Shown here piece by piece: positions 15,106 through 23,087 of a stretch of 26,307 bases of DNA. The translations under genes were made by a program, and so were the position numbers. The notes under the pieces are model-generated. The model saw only the letters and a list, made by a program, of their open reading frames with translations, was not told where the DNA came from and did not search any database. This stretch comes from Treponema sp. (lineage in GTDB: Bacteria > Spirochaetota > Spirochaetia > Treponematales > Breznakiellaceae): assembly GCA_031263265.1 (NCBI GenBank), contig JAISGE010000178.1, forward strand, positions 1 through 26,307, read 5' to 3'. The stretch's first letter is position 1. Each line of letters starts with the position of its first letter.

Positions 15106-16116
15106 ATGATGACAGGGGAGCAGGGCGTTTCAAGGCGCTGGATCGGTATAGTTTTAAGCTTGTTTTGGTGGGGCGTAGCAGCTTGTATGCTTCCTTTTTC
15201 GATGAGCGCCCAGGCAGTTCAGGCTCAAAAGTCTGCGAGGTTCCCTGCCCTGTATTTCATGGATACGGTGCGTTCCCTTGGCACGGGGACGAACTATAGG
15301 GTTCTTCAGGAAGAAGAACTACCGGTCCCCCTGGAGCATGAGATCTCCATCCTCCTCAACAATGATATTCTTGCGTTTTATGGACATCCCAATTCAGTGA
15401 ACATGGGCATCCTCGGCAGATACTCCATTGAGGAATTAGACGCTCGTCTTACTCGGCTGGCAGCGGAATACCGGGCGGTGAGCGGGGGACGGGGGGTGCG
15501 TAAGGCCTTCTATATTATCTTTGGTACGGTATGGCCTCAAGGAGAAATCGGCATCATCAATGAAGAACTGCTGATGAAATATATAAACTATGGACTCAGC
15601 CATGATCTGCTGATCTTCATTGATCATCAGATAGGCCGGTATAATCCTGTAGATTCCATTAAAAGAATGTTTCCCTTTCTCCGGTATCCTAACGTGCATC
15701 TTGCCCTAGACCCTGAATGGCGGACCACCAAGCCCATGCAGGAAATCGGTACGGTTACCGCGGAGGAAATCAACCAAGCTCAAAGAGCTATGGAAGATTA
15801 TATGGTGGCAAACCAGATCCCCGGAGAACGCATGTTGGTAATCCATCAGTTTAATTGGCGGATGATCAAGAATCGGGAACAGGTACGGGCCAACTTTCAG
15901 CGGGTCCGGCTGGTACACTGCGCGGATGGTTTTGGGGCGCCTCATCTGAAACGGGATTCCTATGCGTTTAATGCCCAGGCTGGGAATATACCGGTTAAGG
16001 GTTTCAAACTGTTCTATAACTTCGGTATTCCTGGAGCCGGATACGACAACCCACTGCTCACCCCCAAGCAGGTTTATGAACTCAATCCCCGGCCCTACGT
16101 CATTATGTATCAGTAA
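15106..16116 (+). CDS. Conserved secreted protein of unknown function, TIM-barrel-like
   Basis: The protein has 336 residues from the chosen start. The ORF is open from 15010, but that start would put an extra hydrophobic run, translated from a T-rich stretch, before what is otherwise a normal signal peptide (GVSRRWIGIVLSLFWWGVAA, cleaved near MSAQA). The mature part has alternating strands and helices and motifs I recall from uncharacterised secreted proteins: AFYGHPNSVNMGILG, LLIFIDHQIGR, VHLALDPEWR, IGTVTAEEIN, MLVIHQFNWRMI, VKGFKLFYNFG. The strand-end acidic and His residues suggest a (beta/alpha)8 hydrolase-like fold. No catalytic assignment is supported. Divergent from hisD, 148 bases before the next gene. 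Neither candidate start has a Shine-Dalgarno. Confidence 0.7.
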   Translation: MMTGEQGVSRRWIGIVLSLFWWGVAACMLPFSMSAQAVQAQKSARFPALYFMDTVRSLGTGTNYRVLQEEELPVPLEHEISILLNNDILAFYGHPNSVNMGILGRYSIEELDARLTRLAAEYRAVSGGRGVRKAFYIIFGTVWPQGEIGIINEELLMKYINYGLSHDLLIFIDHQIGRYNPVDSIKRMFPFLRYPNVHLALDPEWRTTKPMQEIGTVTAEEINQAQRAMEDYMVANQIPGERMLVIHQFNWRMIKNREQVRANFQRVRLVHCADGFGAPHLKRDSYAFNAQAGNIPVKGFKLFYNFGIPGAGYDNPLLTPKQVYELNPRPYVIMYQ

Positions 16117-16198
16117 ACCCGCGGGAACCTACTGGTTATAAGGACGCAACTCTATACAAAGTCACCTGTTGTTGCCCTGCTTAAGAAAAAAGACTTCA

Positions 16199-16228
16199 TT
16201 GACAAACTGGATAGGTCTAGCATAAAAT
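16199..16228 (+). promoter_or_regulatory. Sigma-70-type promoter for the CsgG-like/barrel gene
   Basis: TTGACA (perfect -35, 16199-16204), an 18-base spacer, and TAAAAT (five of six, 16223-16228). Predicted transcription start is near 16235, giving a leader of about 29 bases with AAGGAGG in it. It is the best consensus promoter I found in the window. Confidence 0.7.
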
Positions 16229-16263
16229 ATGTGTAGGTGAGCATAAGGAGGCGCTTTAAAAGC

Positions 16264-17469
16264 ATGAAAAAAAGTATATGGTTTTGGTGCGTGTTTTTCC
16301 TCGGAATCGGTGTTTTAGAAAGCATTGCAGCCCAAGAGAGGCCCATTACCCTGGATAGGGCGATTCAGAGCGCTCAAGTAAAGATCGAAAGTAACTTAGT
16401 GCTTGGAACTAAAATGGTGGTACTTAACTTTACCGCTCCCACCGCCCAATTATCCGATTATGTGATTGACCGTTTGATCGCAGGTCTGGTGAATAATAAA
16501 AAAGTAACCGTGGTTGAGCGCAAAGATATCGAGCTCATTAATATGGAAATGGCTTATCAGCTTTCCGGGGAGGTTAGCGATGAATCTGCCCAGGCTATTG
16601 GGAAGCAATTAGGAGCGCAGTCCATTGCTTCGGGTAAACTTGAGGCCATAGGAGATCAGTACCAGTTTAGTATTAAAACCATCCATGTGGAAAGCGCTAC
16701 GATTGAACTGTTCTACCATATCCCTATAAAGCAGGACAAAAAGCTCAATACCTTGTTGAATATAACCCAACAGCAGCAAGCAGCAAAAGCTGAAGAACAA
16801 GAACGGAAAAGAGTCGCCAAAGCTGAAGAACAAGATCGAAAAGCGGCCAGACAAAACGCCCAGTACCAGCCGGCTGTCCAGCGGAAAACCAAGCTGCTCC
16901 TTGGAGTACGCGGCGGTATAGGCGGTATGGCTACCTGGGGTAATCAAGCACAAGGGTATCTCCCTGGAGATGCAAGTCCCCTGTTTCCAGAACAGGTGTA
17001 TTCGGTGTATTTTGGCACGAACAACCTCAATTCCTTGACCGGTTTCCAGGTAGAGGGTAATTTCTCTCTGAACACCGGTATGGAGTTTAAGGATAATGGA
17101 AAAAATGGAGAGGTTTCCTATACCGCGTTGGATATACCGCTTCTATTCCGCTTAGGGTTTGCCGATAGTGCCCTGTTCAGCCTCTTTGGAGGACCCTATG
17201 TGTCGTTCCCATTAAGCAAGATGCAGTATAAGTTTGAGGGAAAGACCATCGGATATGAGATAAAAACCCTGTTAAATGTTATAGGGACTTATGGTGTCCT
17301 GGGGGGAGTATCCATGGGATTCAAGCTGGGACCAGGGTATTTGGCCTTAGACGGACGGTATACCTATGATTTCAACTCTATCACCATCGTTAGCGAAGAT
17401 GATAAGGAACATACGTTATTCAGCCGCCGGGGGTTCAAGGTAGGTCTTGGCTATGAACTGTGGCTCTGA
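16264..17469 (+). CDS. Secreted CsgG/FlgO-like domain protein with charged linker and C-terminal beta-barrel-like domain
   Basis: The protein has 401 residues. The ATG at 16264 gives a signal peptide (KKSIWFWCVFFLGIGVLESI, cut near AAQ); AAGGAGG is 12 bases upstream, a long spacing. A GTG at 16237 is in frame but lies almost at the predicted transcription start. Residues about 35-160 match the CsgG/FlgO-type fold common in treponemes: MVVLNFTAPTAQLSDYVIDR, VTVVERKDIELINMEMAYQL, SGEVSDESAQAIGKQLGAQS. A Gln/Glu/Lys linker follows, with AKAEEQERKR and AKAEEQDRKA repeated. The last 185 residues have amphipathic strands and end in VGLGYELWL, as in outer-membrane barrels. It is probably an outer-membrane or periplasmic assembly factor. 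Function is not known. Confidence 0.78.
   Translation: MKKSIWFWCVFFLGIGVLESIAAQERPITLDRAIQSAQVKIESNLVLGTKMVVLNFTAPTAQLSDYVIDRLIAGLVNNKKVTVVERKDIELINMEMAYQLSGEVSDESAQAIGKQLGAQSIASGKLEAIGDQYQFSIKTIHVESATIELFYHIPIKQDKKLNTLLNITQQQQAAKAEEQERKRVAKAEEQDRKAARQNAQYQPAVQRKTKLLLGVRGGIGGMATWGNQAQGYLPGDASPLFPEQVYSVYFGTNNLNSLTGFQVEGNFSLNTGMEFKDNGKNGEVSYTALDIPLLFRLGFADSALFSLFGGPYVSFPLSKMQYKFEGKTIGYEIKTLLNVIGTYGVLGGVSMGFKLGPGYLALDGRYTYDFNSITIVSEDDKEHTLFSRRGFKVGLGYELWL
16786..16835 (+). repeat. Tandem 33-base direct repeat within the linker of the CsgG-like gene
   Basis: A 17-base identical core (AAAGCTGAAGAACAAGA) occurs at 16786-16802 and 16819-16835, 33 bases apart, encoding AKAEEQ-(D/E)-RK twice. It explains the charged linker and could expand or contract in frame by slippage. 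Confidence 0.8.
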
Positions 17470-17491
17470 TTCGTCCCTGCTGTTGCTGTAC

Positions 17492-17515
17492 GGGTAGGCT
17501 TTGTCAAGGCTACCC
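17492..17515 (+). terminator. Hairpin after the CsgG-like gene, possible terminator
   Basis: GGGTAG pairs with CTACCC, one G-G mismatch follows, then CTT with AAG around a short loop. It starts 23 bases after the stop codon. The following bases are TTGACTATA and not a T-run, so termination would be weak. It abuts the alaS -35 box. Confidence 0.4.
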
Positions 17516-17544
17516 TTGACTATACGGCCCCATTGCCCTACTAT
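17516..17544 (+). promoter_or_regulatory. alaS promoter placing the transcription start at the ATG
   Basis: TTGACT (17516-17521, five of six), a 17-base spacer, and TACTAT (17539-17544, four of six). The ATG of alaS begins 8 bases after the -10 box, which is the normal distance to a transcription start, and no Shine-Dalgarno precedes the ATG. Confidence 0.6.
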
Positions 17545-17551
17545 TTTTGCT

Positions 17552-19366
17552 ATGAACCTTTCAACCAGTGCCAATGAACTACGTTCCAAATACATTGCAT
17601 TTTTCAAATCCAAGGAGCATGCCCAGATTCAAGGTAAGTCCCTGTTGCCGGATAATGACCCTACAGTGCTTTTTACCACCGCAGGAATGCATCCGCTGGT
17701 CCCTTATCTCTTGGGAGAGGATCATCCCGCGGGAAAGCGCCTAGTGGATTACCAGAAATGTATACGCACCGGTGATATTGAGGCAGTAGGAGATATGAGC
17801 CATCTGACCTTCTTTGAAATGCTGGGTAATTGGTCCCTTGGGGATTACTTTAAGGAAGGGGCCATACGGATGAGTTTTGAATTCCTCACTTCTCCTGAAT
17901 GGTTGGGAATCCCCGTGGAAAAGATCGGGGTTACCGTATTTGAAGGGGATGCCGCCGTGCCTCGGGATGAGGAATCTGCTGCGGTCTGGAAGGCCCTGGG
18001 TATACCGGAAAGCAGGATAAGCTACCGGCCCAGGGAAGATAACTGGTGGGGTCCTGCAGGGGCAACTGGTCCTTGCGGCCCAGACTCAGAGATGTTCATT
18101 GATATGGGGAAGGACCCCTGTGGCCCTAAGTGCGCGCCCGGCTGTTCCTGTGGGAAATGGCTTGAAATCTGGAACGATGTATTCATGCAGTACAACAAGG
18201 ATGCTCAGGGGGAGTACAAGGCCCTTGCTCGCCAATGTGTGGACACGGGCATGGGTATTGAACGGACCGTTACCATTCTCAATGGTAAACAATCCGTATA
18301 TGATACGGAGATTTTCATCCCCATCATTGCAGCGGTAGAGCAGGCTGCAGCCTATCACTACGGCTCTGATAAGGAAAAGGACAAATCGGTCAGGATTATC
18401 TGCGACCATGTCCGGGCATCCACCTTTATTATTGGGGATCCCAAGGGGGTAAGCCCCGCTAATGTGGGAGCGGGGTATGTGCTGCGTCGGCTTATACGCC
18501 GGTCTGTGCGGCATGGCCGTAAACTTGGCATCACTGGAACGGTTCTTTCCCCCATAGCAGCGGTTATCATTGACCAAATGAGCGGTCCCTACCCAGAACT
18601 CAGGGAAAATCGTCTGCGGGTCTTAGCAGAATTGGATAAGGAAGAAGGGAAATTCCTGGAAACCCTGCAGAAAGGAGAGCACGAGTTCGAAAAACTCCTT
18701 CCCAGCCTCAGGCAGGATCCCCGGAAGAGCATGTCTGGACGGCTCGCGTTCAAACTCTACGATACCTATGGGTTCCCCATTGAATTGACTGAAGAATTGG
18801 CGCTTGAACAGGGTATGACCGTGAACCGTGCTGAATTCGAGGAAGCTTTCAAAAAACACCAAGCCCTTTCCCGTGCAGGAAGTGAACAGCTCTTTAAGGG
18901 GGGCCTCGTTGACCAAGGGGTCATGGCAGTCAAATACCATACCACCACCCATCTTTTGCACCAAGCCCTCAGGATGGTTTTGGGGGATCACATTGCCCAA
19001 AAAGGTTCCAACATCACCGCTGAACGCATGCGTTTTGACTTTGCTCATGGGGATCCGATGAGCAAAGAAGAAATAGCCCGGGTTCAAACGATAGTGAACG
19101 AACAGATTCAGCGGAATCTACCGGTTACCATGACGGTGATGAGTCTAGAGGAAGCCAAGGCTTCAGGCGCGATTGCCCTGTTCGGGGAAAAGTACGAATC
19201 CCAGGTCAAAGTCTACACCATTGGGGATGCTACTCACGGGGTCTTTTCAAAAGAAGTTTGCGGCGGTCCCCATGTGGAGTACACGGGCATATTAGGAACC
19301 TTTAAGATTCAGAAGGAACAGTCATCATCCGCGGGGGTCCGACGGATCAGGGCTGTATTGGAATAA
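17552..19366 (+). CDS. alaS: Alanyl-tRNA synthetase, short form lacking the C-Ala domain
   Basis: The protein has 604 residues; the usual bacterial enzyme is about 875. The class II catalytic core is complete: NELRSKYIAFFKSKEHAQIQ, DPTVLFTTAGMHPLVPYLLG, DIEAVGDMSHLTFFEMLGNW, then GATGPCGPDSEMFIDMG and the Cys-rich CGPKCAPGCSCGKWLEIWND. The tRNA-recognition part has NVGAGYVLRRLIRRSVRHGR. The editing domain is present, with zinc ligands in HTTTHLLHQAL (HxxxH) and CGGPHVEYTG. The protein ends right after it (SSSAGVRRIRAVLE), so the coiled coil and C-Ala/DHHA1 domain are missing, as I recall for other spirochete AlaRSs. The frame is open from 17501, but MNLSTSANELRS is the natural N-terminus and the upstream piece would include the promoter. 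First gene of an alaS-PPIase-nusB-TPR run. Confidence 0.95.
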   Translation: MNLSTSANELRSKYIAFFKSKEHAQIQGKSLLPDNDPTVLFTTAGMHPLVPYLLGEDHPAGKRLVDYQKCIRTGDIEAVGDMSHLTFFEMLGNWSLGDYFKEGAIRMSFEFLTSPEWLGIPVEKIGVTVFEGDAAVPRDEESAAVWKALGIPESRISYRPREDNWWGPAGATGPCGPDSEMFIDMGKDPCGPKCAPGCSCGKWLEIWNDVFMQYNKDAQGEYKALARQCVDTGMGIERTVTILNGKQSVYDTEIFIPIIAAVEQAAAYHYGSDKEKDKSVRIICDHVRASTFIIGDPKGVSPANVGAGYVLRRLIRRSVRHGRKLGITGTVLSPIAAVIIDQMSGPYPELRENRLRVLAELDKEEGKFLETLQKGEHEFEKLLPSLRQDPRKSMSGRLAFKLYDTYGFPIELTEELALEQGMTVNRAEFEEAFKKHQALSRAGSEQLFKGGLVDQGVMAVKYHTTTHLLHQALRMVLGDHIAQKGSNITAERMRFDFAHGDPMSKEEIARVQTIVNEQIQRNLPVTMTVMSLEEAKASGAIALFGEKYESQVKVYTIGDATHGVFSKEVCGGPHVEYTGILGTFKIQKEQSSSAGVRRIRAVLE

Positions 19367-19407
19367 AACAGGGAGAGAGGGATAGGTCTTTTTCCAAGAG
19401 GACAGCT

Positions 19408-20451
19408 ATGAAACGGATGTTAAGTGTCATACTGCTCGGGATGATCCTGGGAGTCATGGGCTTCGCTCAATCCGATTTGCAGCCTGCGGTCATCGTGCGT
19501 TTAACCAAAAGTGAACCGATTACCGTTAAGCAATATCGGACTGAAGTTGAGCGGATGGAAAAACAGGCTGGTCGGCCTTTGGATGCTGCGGAACGGCGGC
19601 AGGTGCTGGATGTTATGATCAATGAGCGGCTTGCTATTCAAGCTGCAGAACGAGATAAAATAACCGTATCTGATAACGAAATTACCCAGCAGATTCAGCA
19701 GTTACGGGCGAGTATGGTGCAGCAGGTAGGCAGGCAGCCTACAGATGCTGAATTTGCCACTGCGGTCAGAAATGAGACAGGCCTTGACGTTCCGGCATTC
19801 CGGGAACAACTCCGCAGACAGCTTATTACTCAGAAATACCTGCTATCCAAAAAGCAAAACCTGTTTAATGCCATCACCCCTCCTACTGAAACCGAAATCA
19901 TGAACACCTATACCTTGGCTAAAACTAATTTTATCCGGCCTGAAACCGTACGGTTCTCCATGATCCAGGTTCCCTTTGGTGCGGACTCCGCGGCTAAAAC
20001 CAAAGCCAAGGACTTGGCGGATCGCCTGATTCGGGAGATAGGTTCCAATCCAGCGAAATTTGATGAAGCGGTGATCCGAGGACAGACTCCCAATTCAGGG
20101 TATCAGGCCGGGGATGGGGGTTATCTGCCCCGGAATTTGGATGCCCAGCAAGTGGTAGGCCCAGACTTCATCAACACCGCGTTCAGCCTGAAACAGGGAG
20201 AAGTGTCGAAACTCATTGAAGGCCCCCGAGGCTACCAGATCATCAAAGTTACCGAAACCTATGAACAGAAAAGCCTTGAGTTGGATGATGTGTTCCAGTT
20301 AGGAACCCGCATAACCGTGCGGAATTACATAGGTAATGCCCTGCTCCAGGAACGGCAGCAGGCAGTCTTGGAAAGGGCCACGCAGGAACTGGTTACAGAA
20401 CTGCGGACCGGGAATCCCTTTCAGATTTTTGAAAATAACTTAAAGTGGTAA
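19408..20451 (+). CDS. Periplasmic SurA/PpiC-like peptidyl-prolyl isomerase chaperone
   Basis: The protein has 347 residues, with AGAGGA 5 bases before ATG and a signal peptide (MKRMLSVILLGMILGVMGFA then QS). The N-terminal half is a SurA-N-like helical chaperone module (RRQVLDVMINERLAIQAAER, VSDNEITQQIQQLRASMVQQ). A rotamase domain follows, with its typical pattern RPETVRFSMIQVPFG, then GYQAGDGGYLPRNL, FINTAFSLKQGEVSKLIEG and RGYQIIKVTE. The protein ends in a short helix. It is expected to help fold outer-membrane proteins in the periplasm. Whether the parvulin domain is catalytic cannot be told; the family often keeps only chaperone activity. It lies 41 bases after alaS and 12 bases before nusB. 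Confidence 0.82.
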   Translation: MKRMLSVILLGMILGVMGFAQSDLQPAVIVRLTKSEPITVKQYRTEVERMEKQAGRPLDAAERRQVLDVMINERLAIQAAERDKITVSDNEITQQIQQLRASMVQQVGRQPTDAEFATAVRNETGLDVPAFREQLRRQLITQKYLLSKKQNLFNAITPPTETEIMNTYTLAKTNFIRPETVRFSMIQVPFGADSAAKTKAKDLADRLIREIGSNPAKFDEAVIRGQTPNSGYQAGDGGYLPRNLDAQQVVGPDFINTAFSLKQGEVSKLIEGPRGYQIIKVTETYEQKSLELDDVFQLGTRITVRNYIGNALLQERQQAVLERATQELVTELRTGNPFQIFENNLKW

Positions 20452-20463
20452 GACGGTAAGCAG

Positions 20464-20964
20464 ATGGCATCCCGTAGAAAAGGCCGGATATTGGCGTTTC
20501 AAGCCCTCTATTCCTGGGAGATTTCCCGCGTTTCTCCTGCAGAAACCTTGGATTTTTCCTGGATTGGACCGGAAAAGCAAGCCGCATTAGGGGAGGATAT
20601 GGCGGCTTTTTCCCGGCTTTTGGTTATCGGTACTATCGATCATATTAGTGCGGTGGATAAGATGATCCGTTCCCATTTACAGCATTGGACGTTCTCCCGA
20701 GTTAACCGGGTGGATCTGGCGGTGCTGCGGATGAGTACCTATACCCTCATGTACCAGCAGGAGATTCCTGCTTCTATCGTCATCAATGAAGCCATTGGCA
20801 TATCCAAAGAATTCGGTACTGATGATTCATACCGGTTTGTCAACGGCGTTTTAGATAGTATCCGAAAAACCATTCAAAATTCCCCTGCTGAACAGGAGCG
20901 TAACCGTGAATTTTCCTGTCTTGAACCGGAAATCAAAGCAGCCGTCAAAGCAAAAATCTCGTAA
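20464..20964 (+). CDS. nusB: Transcription antitermination factor NusB
   Basis: The protein has 166 residues, slightly longer than the usual 140. It is all-helical with the family pattern: RKGRILAFQALYSWEIS at the N-terminus, HLQHWTFSRVNRVDLAVLRM in the middle, then IPASIVINEAIGISKEFGTD and SYRFVNGVLDSI. It binds boxA RNA with S10/NusE and supports rRNA antitermination. The ribosome binding site is poor (GACGGTAAGCAG before the ATG), so coupling to the PPIase gene 12 bases upstream is likely. Its last 59 bases overlap the start of the next gene in another frame, and the C-terminal extension (about 20 residues) lies in this overlap. Confidence 0.95.
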   Translation: MASRRKGRILAFQALYSWEISRVSPAETLDFSWIGPEKQAALGEDMAAFSRLLVIGTIDHISAVDKMIRSHLQHWTFSRVNRVDLAVLRMSTYTLMYQQEIPASIVINEAIGISKEFGTDDSYRFVNGVLDSIRKTIQNSPAEQERNREFSCLEPEIKAAVKAKIS

Positions 20965-22693
20965 AAACCCGGAACCCACCGAAGAGTCATCGAAAAAACG
21001 CTCTCGGTTCTATCTATGGGGTATCCTGGGGGTCCTAACGTTTCTGATCGCCGGGGGAATCTATGTTGTGTTTATCTTTCCCGGGGGGCTTAGGTTTTTC
21101 TCTTCCCAAGGCCCTGAAACAGGAGAGGCGTTTTACCAGGGATTAGTGGAATTTGATGCGTTGCTCACCCAGACCACAGAGTTTGATAAGACCGATGTTT
21201 TTCTCAGCATGAACCGCGCCCTGAATGTCCTTGAAAAAAAATCCTTTGGGGTTGAGTCCGCGCTTTCCCTGCTCAAACGCCGCAGGTTCCTGACCCATAA
21301 AGACCCCCGGTTTCTGGGGGCCTACCAAAAAGCAGTACACCAAGCCCTTGAGGGTTTTCCTTTTTCCGAGCCGATTGTAGCCCTTGCCGCGGAGGAACTG
21401 ATCTCCCGGGATACCCGTATCACCGAAGAGACCGCAGCAAAACTCAGGGAATACGCTTCCCGGATCACTGAAACCAGATTCAAACCTATGGCTTTAAGTA
21501 TCTCCGTCTTGGCAGGAACGTTCCAGGATCCCGATACGGCCGCAGCAATTCCCTCCACCGTACCCCTTGCTGCTCCACCGAGCCTTCCTGGAGAAAGTAC
21601 CGTTGACTATGAACGCCTCCAAACTGATTTGGCAAAAGATGAGGTCCTGATCCGGATCCTCCAAGGGGATACTTCTGGAGCTATGACCCAGCTCAATGCA
21701 TTGCTCCAAATTTCCAAAGACCCGGAACTGCAGCGATATGCGGGGGAATTTTTCTATGATTATGGTAATCCTTTGCGGGCTGCGGAGCTGTTTTCCCCGT
21801 TTTCTGACGAAAAATCCGTGGCTCGTCAGGCCGATGCCCTCTGGCTTGCCGGTCATAGTGCTGGAGCCAGGAACCTCTGGACGGTGCTTGTCTCTCCAGA
21901 ACAAGCAGGCCAGAAACCCCAGGATACTTCCTGGGAAATCAAGGCCCTCAGTTTGTACAACTTGGCCGCTACCGGGCAAAACCCGGAGGAAGGGGCAGTC
22001 TATCTTGAGCGCCTTTTGGCAGAGGCGCCAAACACCCATGAGCTTAGTGTTTATGGCCTCATTCGGTACACCCGTCTCTTGGATACATCCCAGAGCATCA
22101 GGATCCTGGAACAGGAAAAAAAACGAAACCATCCCCTGATAGATCTGGAACTGCTACGCCGCCGCCGCGGTACCGTATCCCTCGACCGGACCATTGCTGA
22201 AACATGGCTGCTCCTTAACCGGTACCCCACTGATGAGCGGCTCTATAGCTGGGGAGCTTATTTTTTTGATTACCAGCGCCAGTATACCGAGACCGCCCTG
22301 CTTATCAAAAATGCCGAATACAAGCAGCTCAAGGGCTCTTGGATTGCCATACACGACAGCCTGTCCTTGCTTATGGAAGGCCATCTTGAAGAAGCCGAGG
22401 CGCGGCTTGCCTCAATTCCACCGGTGGATCGCGTCTGGCAAGTTCCTGCCACTAGGGGCCTGATTTTGGAAGCCCGCCGTGCTCCTGCTGCTGCCCTGGA
22501 ATACTACCAAACCACCGCTCCTTTAGTTACCGAAGCAGAAGCAGCCGCAAAGCTGTACTTGAGAATCGGCCATTGCCTGCACGTTCTTGGCCGGGATCAG
22601 GAAAGCCGGCAGGCCCTGGAGCGCGCCTTGGAACTTAATCCCAATGACCTGAACGCCCGCTTAGAACTCCGGCGCTTAAATAGTATGTTTTAA
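20906..22693 (+). CDS. Membrane-anchored TPR-containing protein of unknown function
   Basis: The protein has 595 residues and starts at GTG, preceded 7 bases upstream by AGGAG inside nusB. The start gives a Lys-rich cytoplasmic N-terminus (SKQPSKQKSRKNPEP, KKRSR) and one transmembrane segment at about 36-56 (FYLWGILGVLTFLIAGGIYV). The rest is predicted periplasmic and helical. TPR-like pairs are recognisable at about 265-310 (ILQGDTSGAMTQLNALLQIS, YDYGNPLRAAELFSPF), at about 345-385, and at the C-terminus (AAKLYLRIGHCLHVLGRDQE, SRQALERALELNPNDLNARL). It is probably a scaffold at the inner-membrane outer face. The 59-base overlap with nusB implies translational coupling. No enzymatic motif is seen. 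Confidence 0.75.
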   Translation: MNFPVLNRKSKQPSKQKSRKNPEPTEESSKKRSRFYLWGILGVLTFLIAGGIYVVFIFPGGLRFFSSQGPETGEAFYQGLVEFDALLTQTTEFDKTDVFLSMNRALNVLEKKSFGVESALSLLKRRRFLTHKDPRFLGAYQKAVHQALEGFPFSEPIVALAAEELISRDTRITEETAAKLREYASRITETRFKPMALSISVLAGTFQDPDTAAAIPSTVPLAAPPSLPGESTVDYERLQTDLAKDEVLIRILQGDTSGAMTQLNALLQISKDPELQRYAGEFFYDYGNPLRAAELFSPFSDEKSVARQADALWLAGHSAGARNLWTVLVSPEQAGQKPQDTSWEIKALSLYNLAATGQNPEEGAVYLERLLAEAPNTHELSVYGLIRYTRLLDTSQSIRILEQEKKRNHPLIDLELLRRRRGTVSLDRTIAETWLLLNRYPTDERLYSWGAYFFDYQRQYTETALLIKNAEYKQLKGSWIAIHDSLSLLMEGHLEEAEARLASIPPVDRVWQVPATRGLILEARRAPAAALEYYQTTAPLVTEAEAAAKLYLRIGHCLHVLGRDQESRQALERALELNPNDLNARLELRRLNSMF

Positions 22694-22714
22694 CGTGAGT
22701 CCCACACACGTTTA

Positions 22715-22748
22715 CTTATTTGACTTGTTCGCCTTGCCTTATTCGACT
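22715..22748. repeat. Two copies of an 11-base word upstream of the toxin-antitoxin genes
   Basis: CTTATTTGACT (22715-22725) and CTTATTCGACT (22738-22748) lie between the TPR gene and the antitoxin gene. The same word recurs inverted at 23848-23858 and as a CTTATTTGTCT variant at 23888-23898, beyond the last antitoxin. The rest of this 142-base spacer holds nothing else I can name. Confidence 0.6.
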
Positions 22749-22835
22749 CCTATGTTTTTACCGGGGTCTGTACTAGGATTAGGGTATGGTGGATAAACAA
22801 ATGAGCGGGATTCAGGATACAAGGAGCGGTTTGAT

Positions 22836-23087
22836 ATGTTAGTGCTTAACGGTTTTTTTGATAATCAAGACAGGTTTGTGCCGGACAAGCCGGTTCCTAT
22901 TCCCCACCATAAAAAGGTTACTATCACCATAGAGGAAGAAGACGGCCTTGCCTTTATTCCTGCCGGCGCATGGGACACGTTTTTCCGGGCACTGGAAACT
23001 ATAGAGGGGGAAGCTATACCGGAAGATTTTGTTGAACAGTTCCGTATGTCGAATTTCAAAACGCTGGAACAGCTTGCCCTGCAATGA
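22836..23087 (+). CDS. Antitoxin of a VapBC-like pair (DUF104/AF2212-like)
   Basis: The protein has 83 residues and starts 8-9 bases after AAGGAG. The N-terminus LVLNGFFDNQDRFVPDKPVP IPHHKKVTITIEEE has the beta-hairpin plus Pro-Ile-Pro pattern of DUF104-like antitoxins. The second half (FRALETIEGEAIPEDFVEQF) is helical and acidic and would wrap around the toxin. It overlaps the PIN toxin start by ATGA, the standard arrangement for translational coupling. It would neutralise the toxin and probably bind its own promoter. Composition is AT-richer than the genes on either side, as is usual for an acquired module. The antitoxin class is inferred from the short motif and from the adjacent toxin. 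Confidence 0.72.
   Translation: MLVLNGFFDNQDRFVPDKPVPIPHHKKVTITIEEEDGLAFIPAGAWDTFFRALETIEGEAIPEDFVEQFRMSNFKTLEQLALQ

Noticed and set aside
22786..22842. 18-codon frame ending over the first antitoxin start (leader peptide idea)
   Set aside because: There is no clear ribosome binding site and its length is within chance expectation. The antitoxin has its own AAGGAG.
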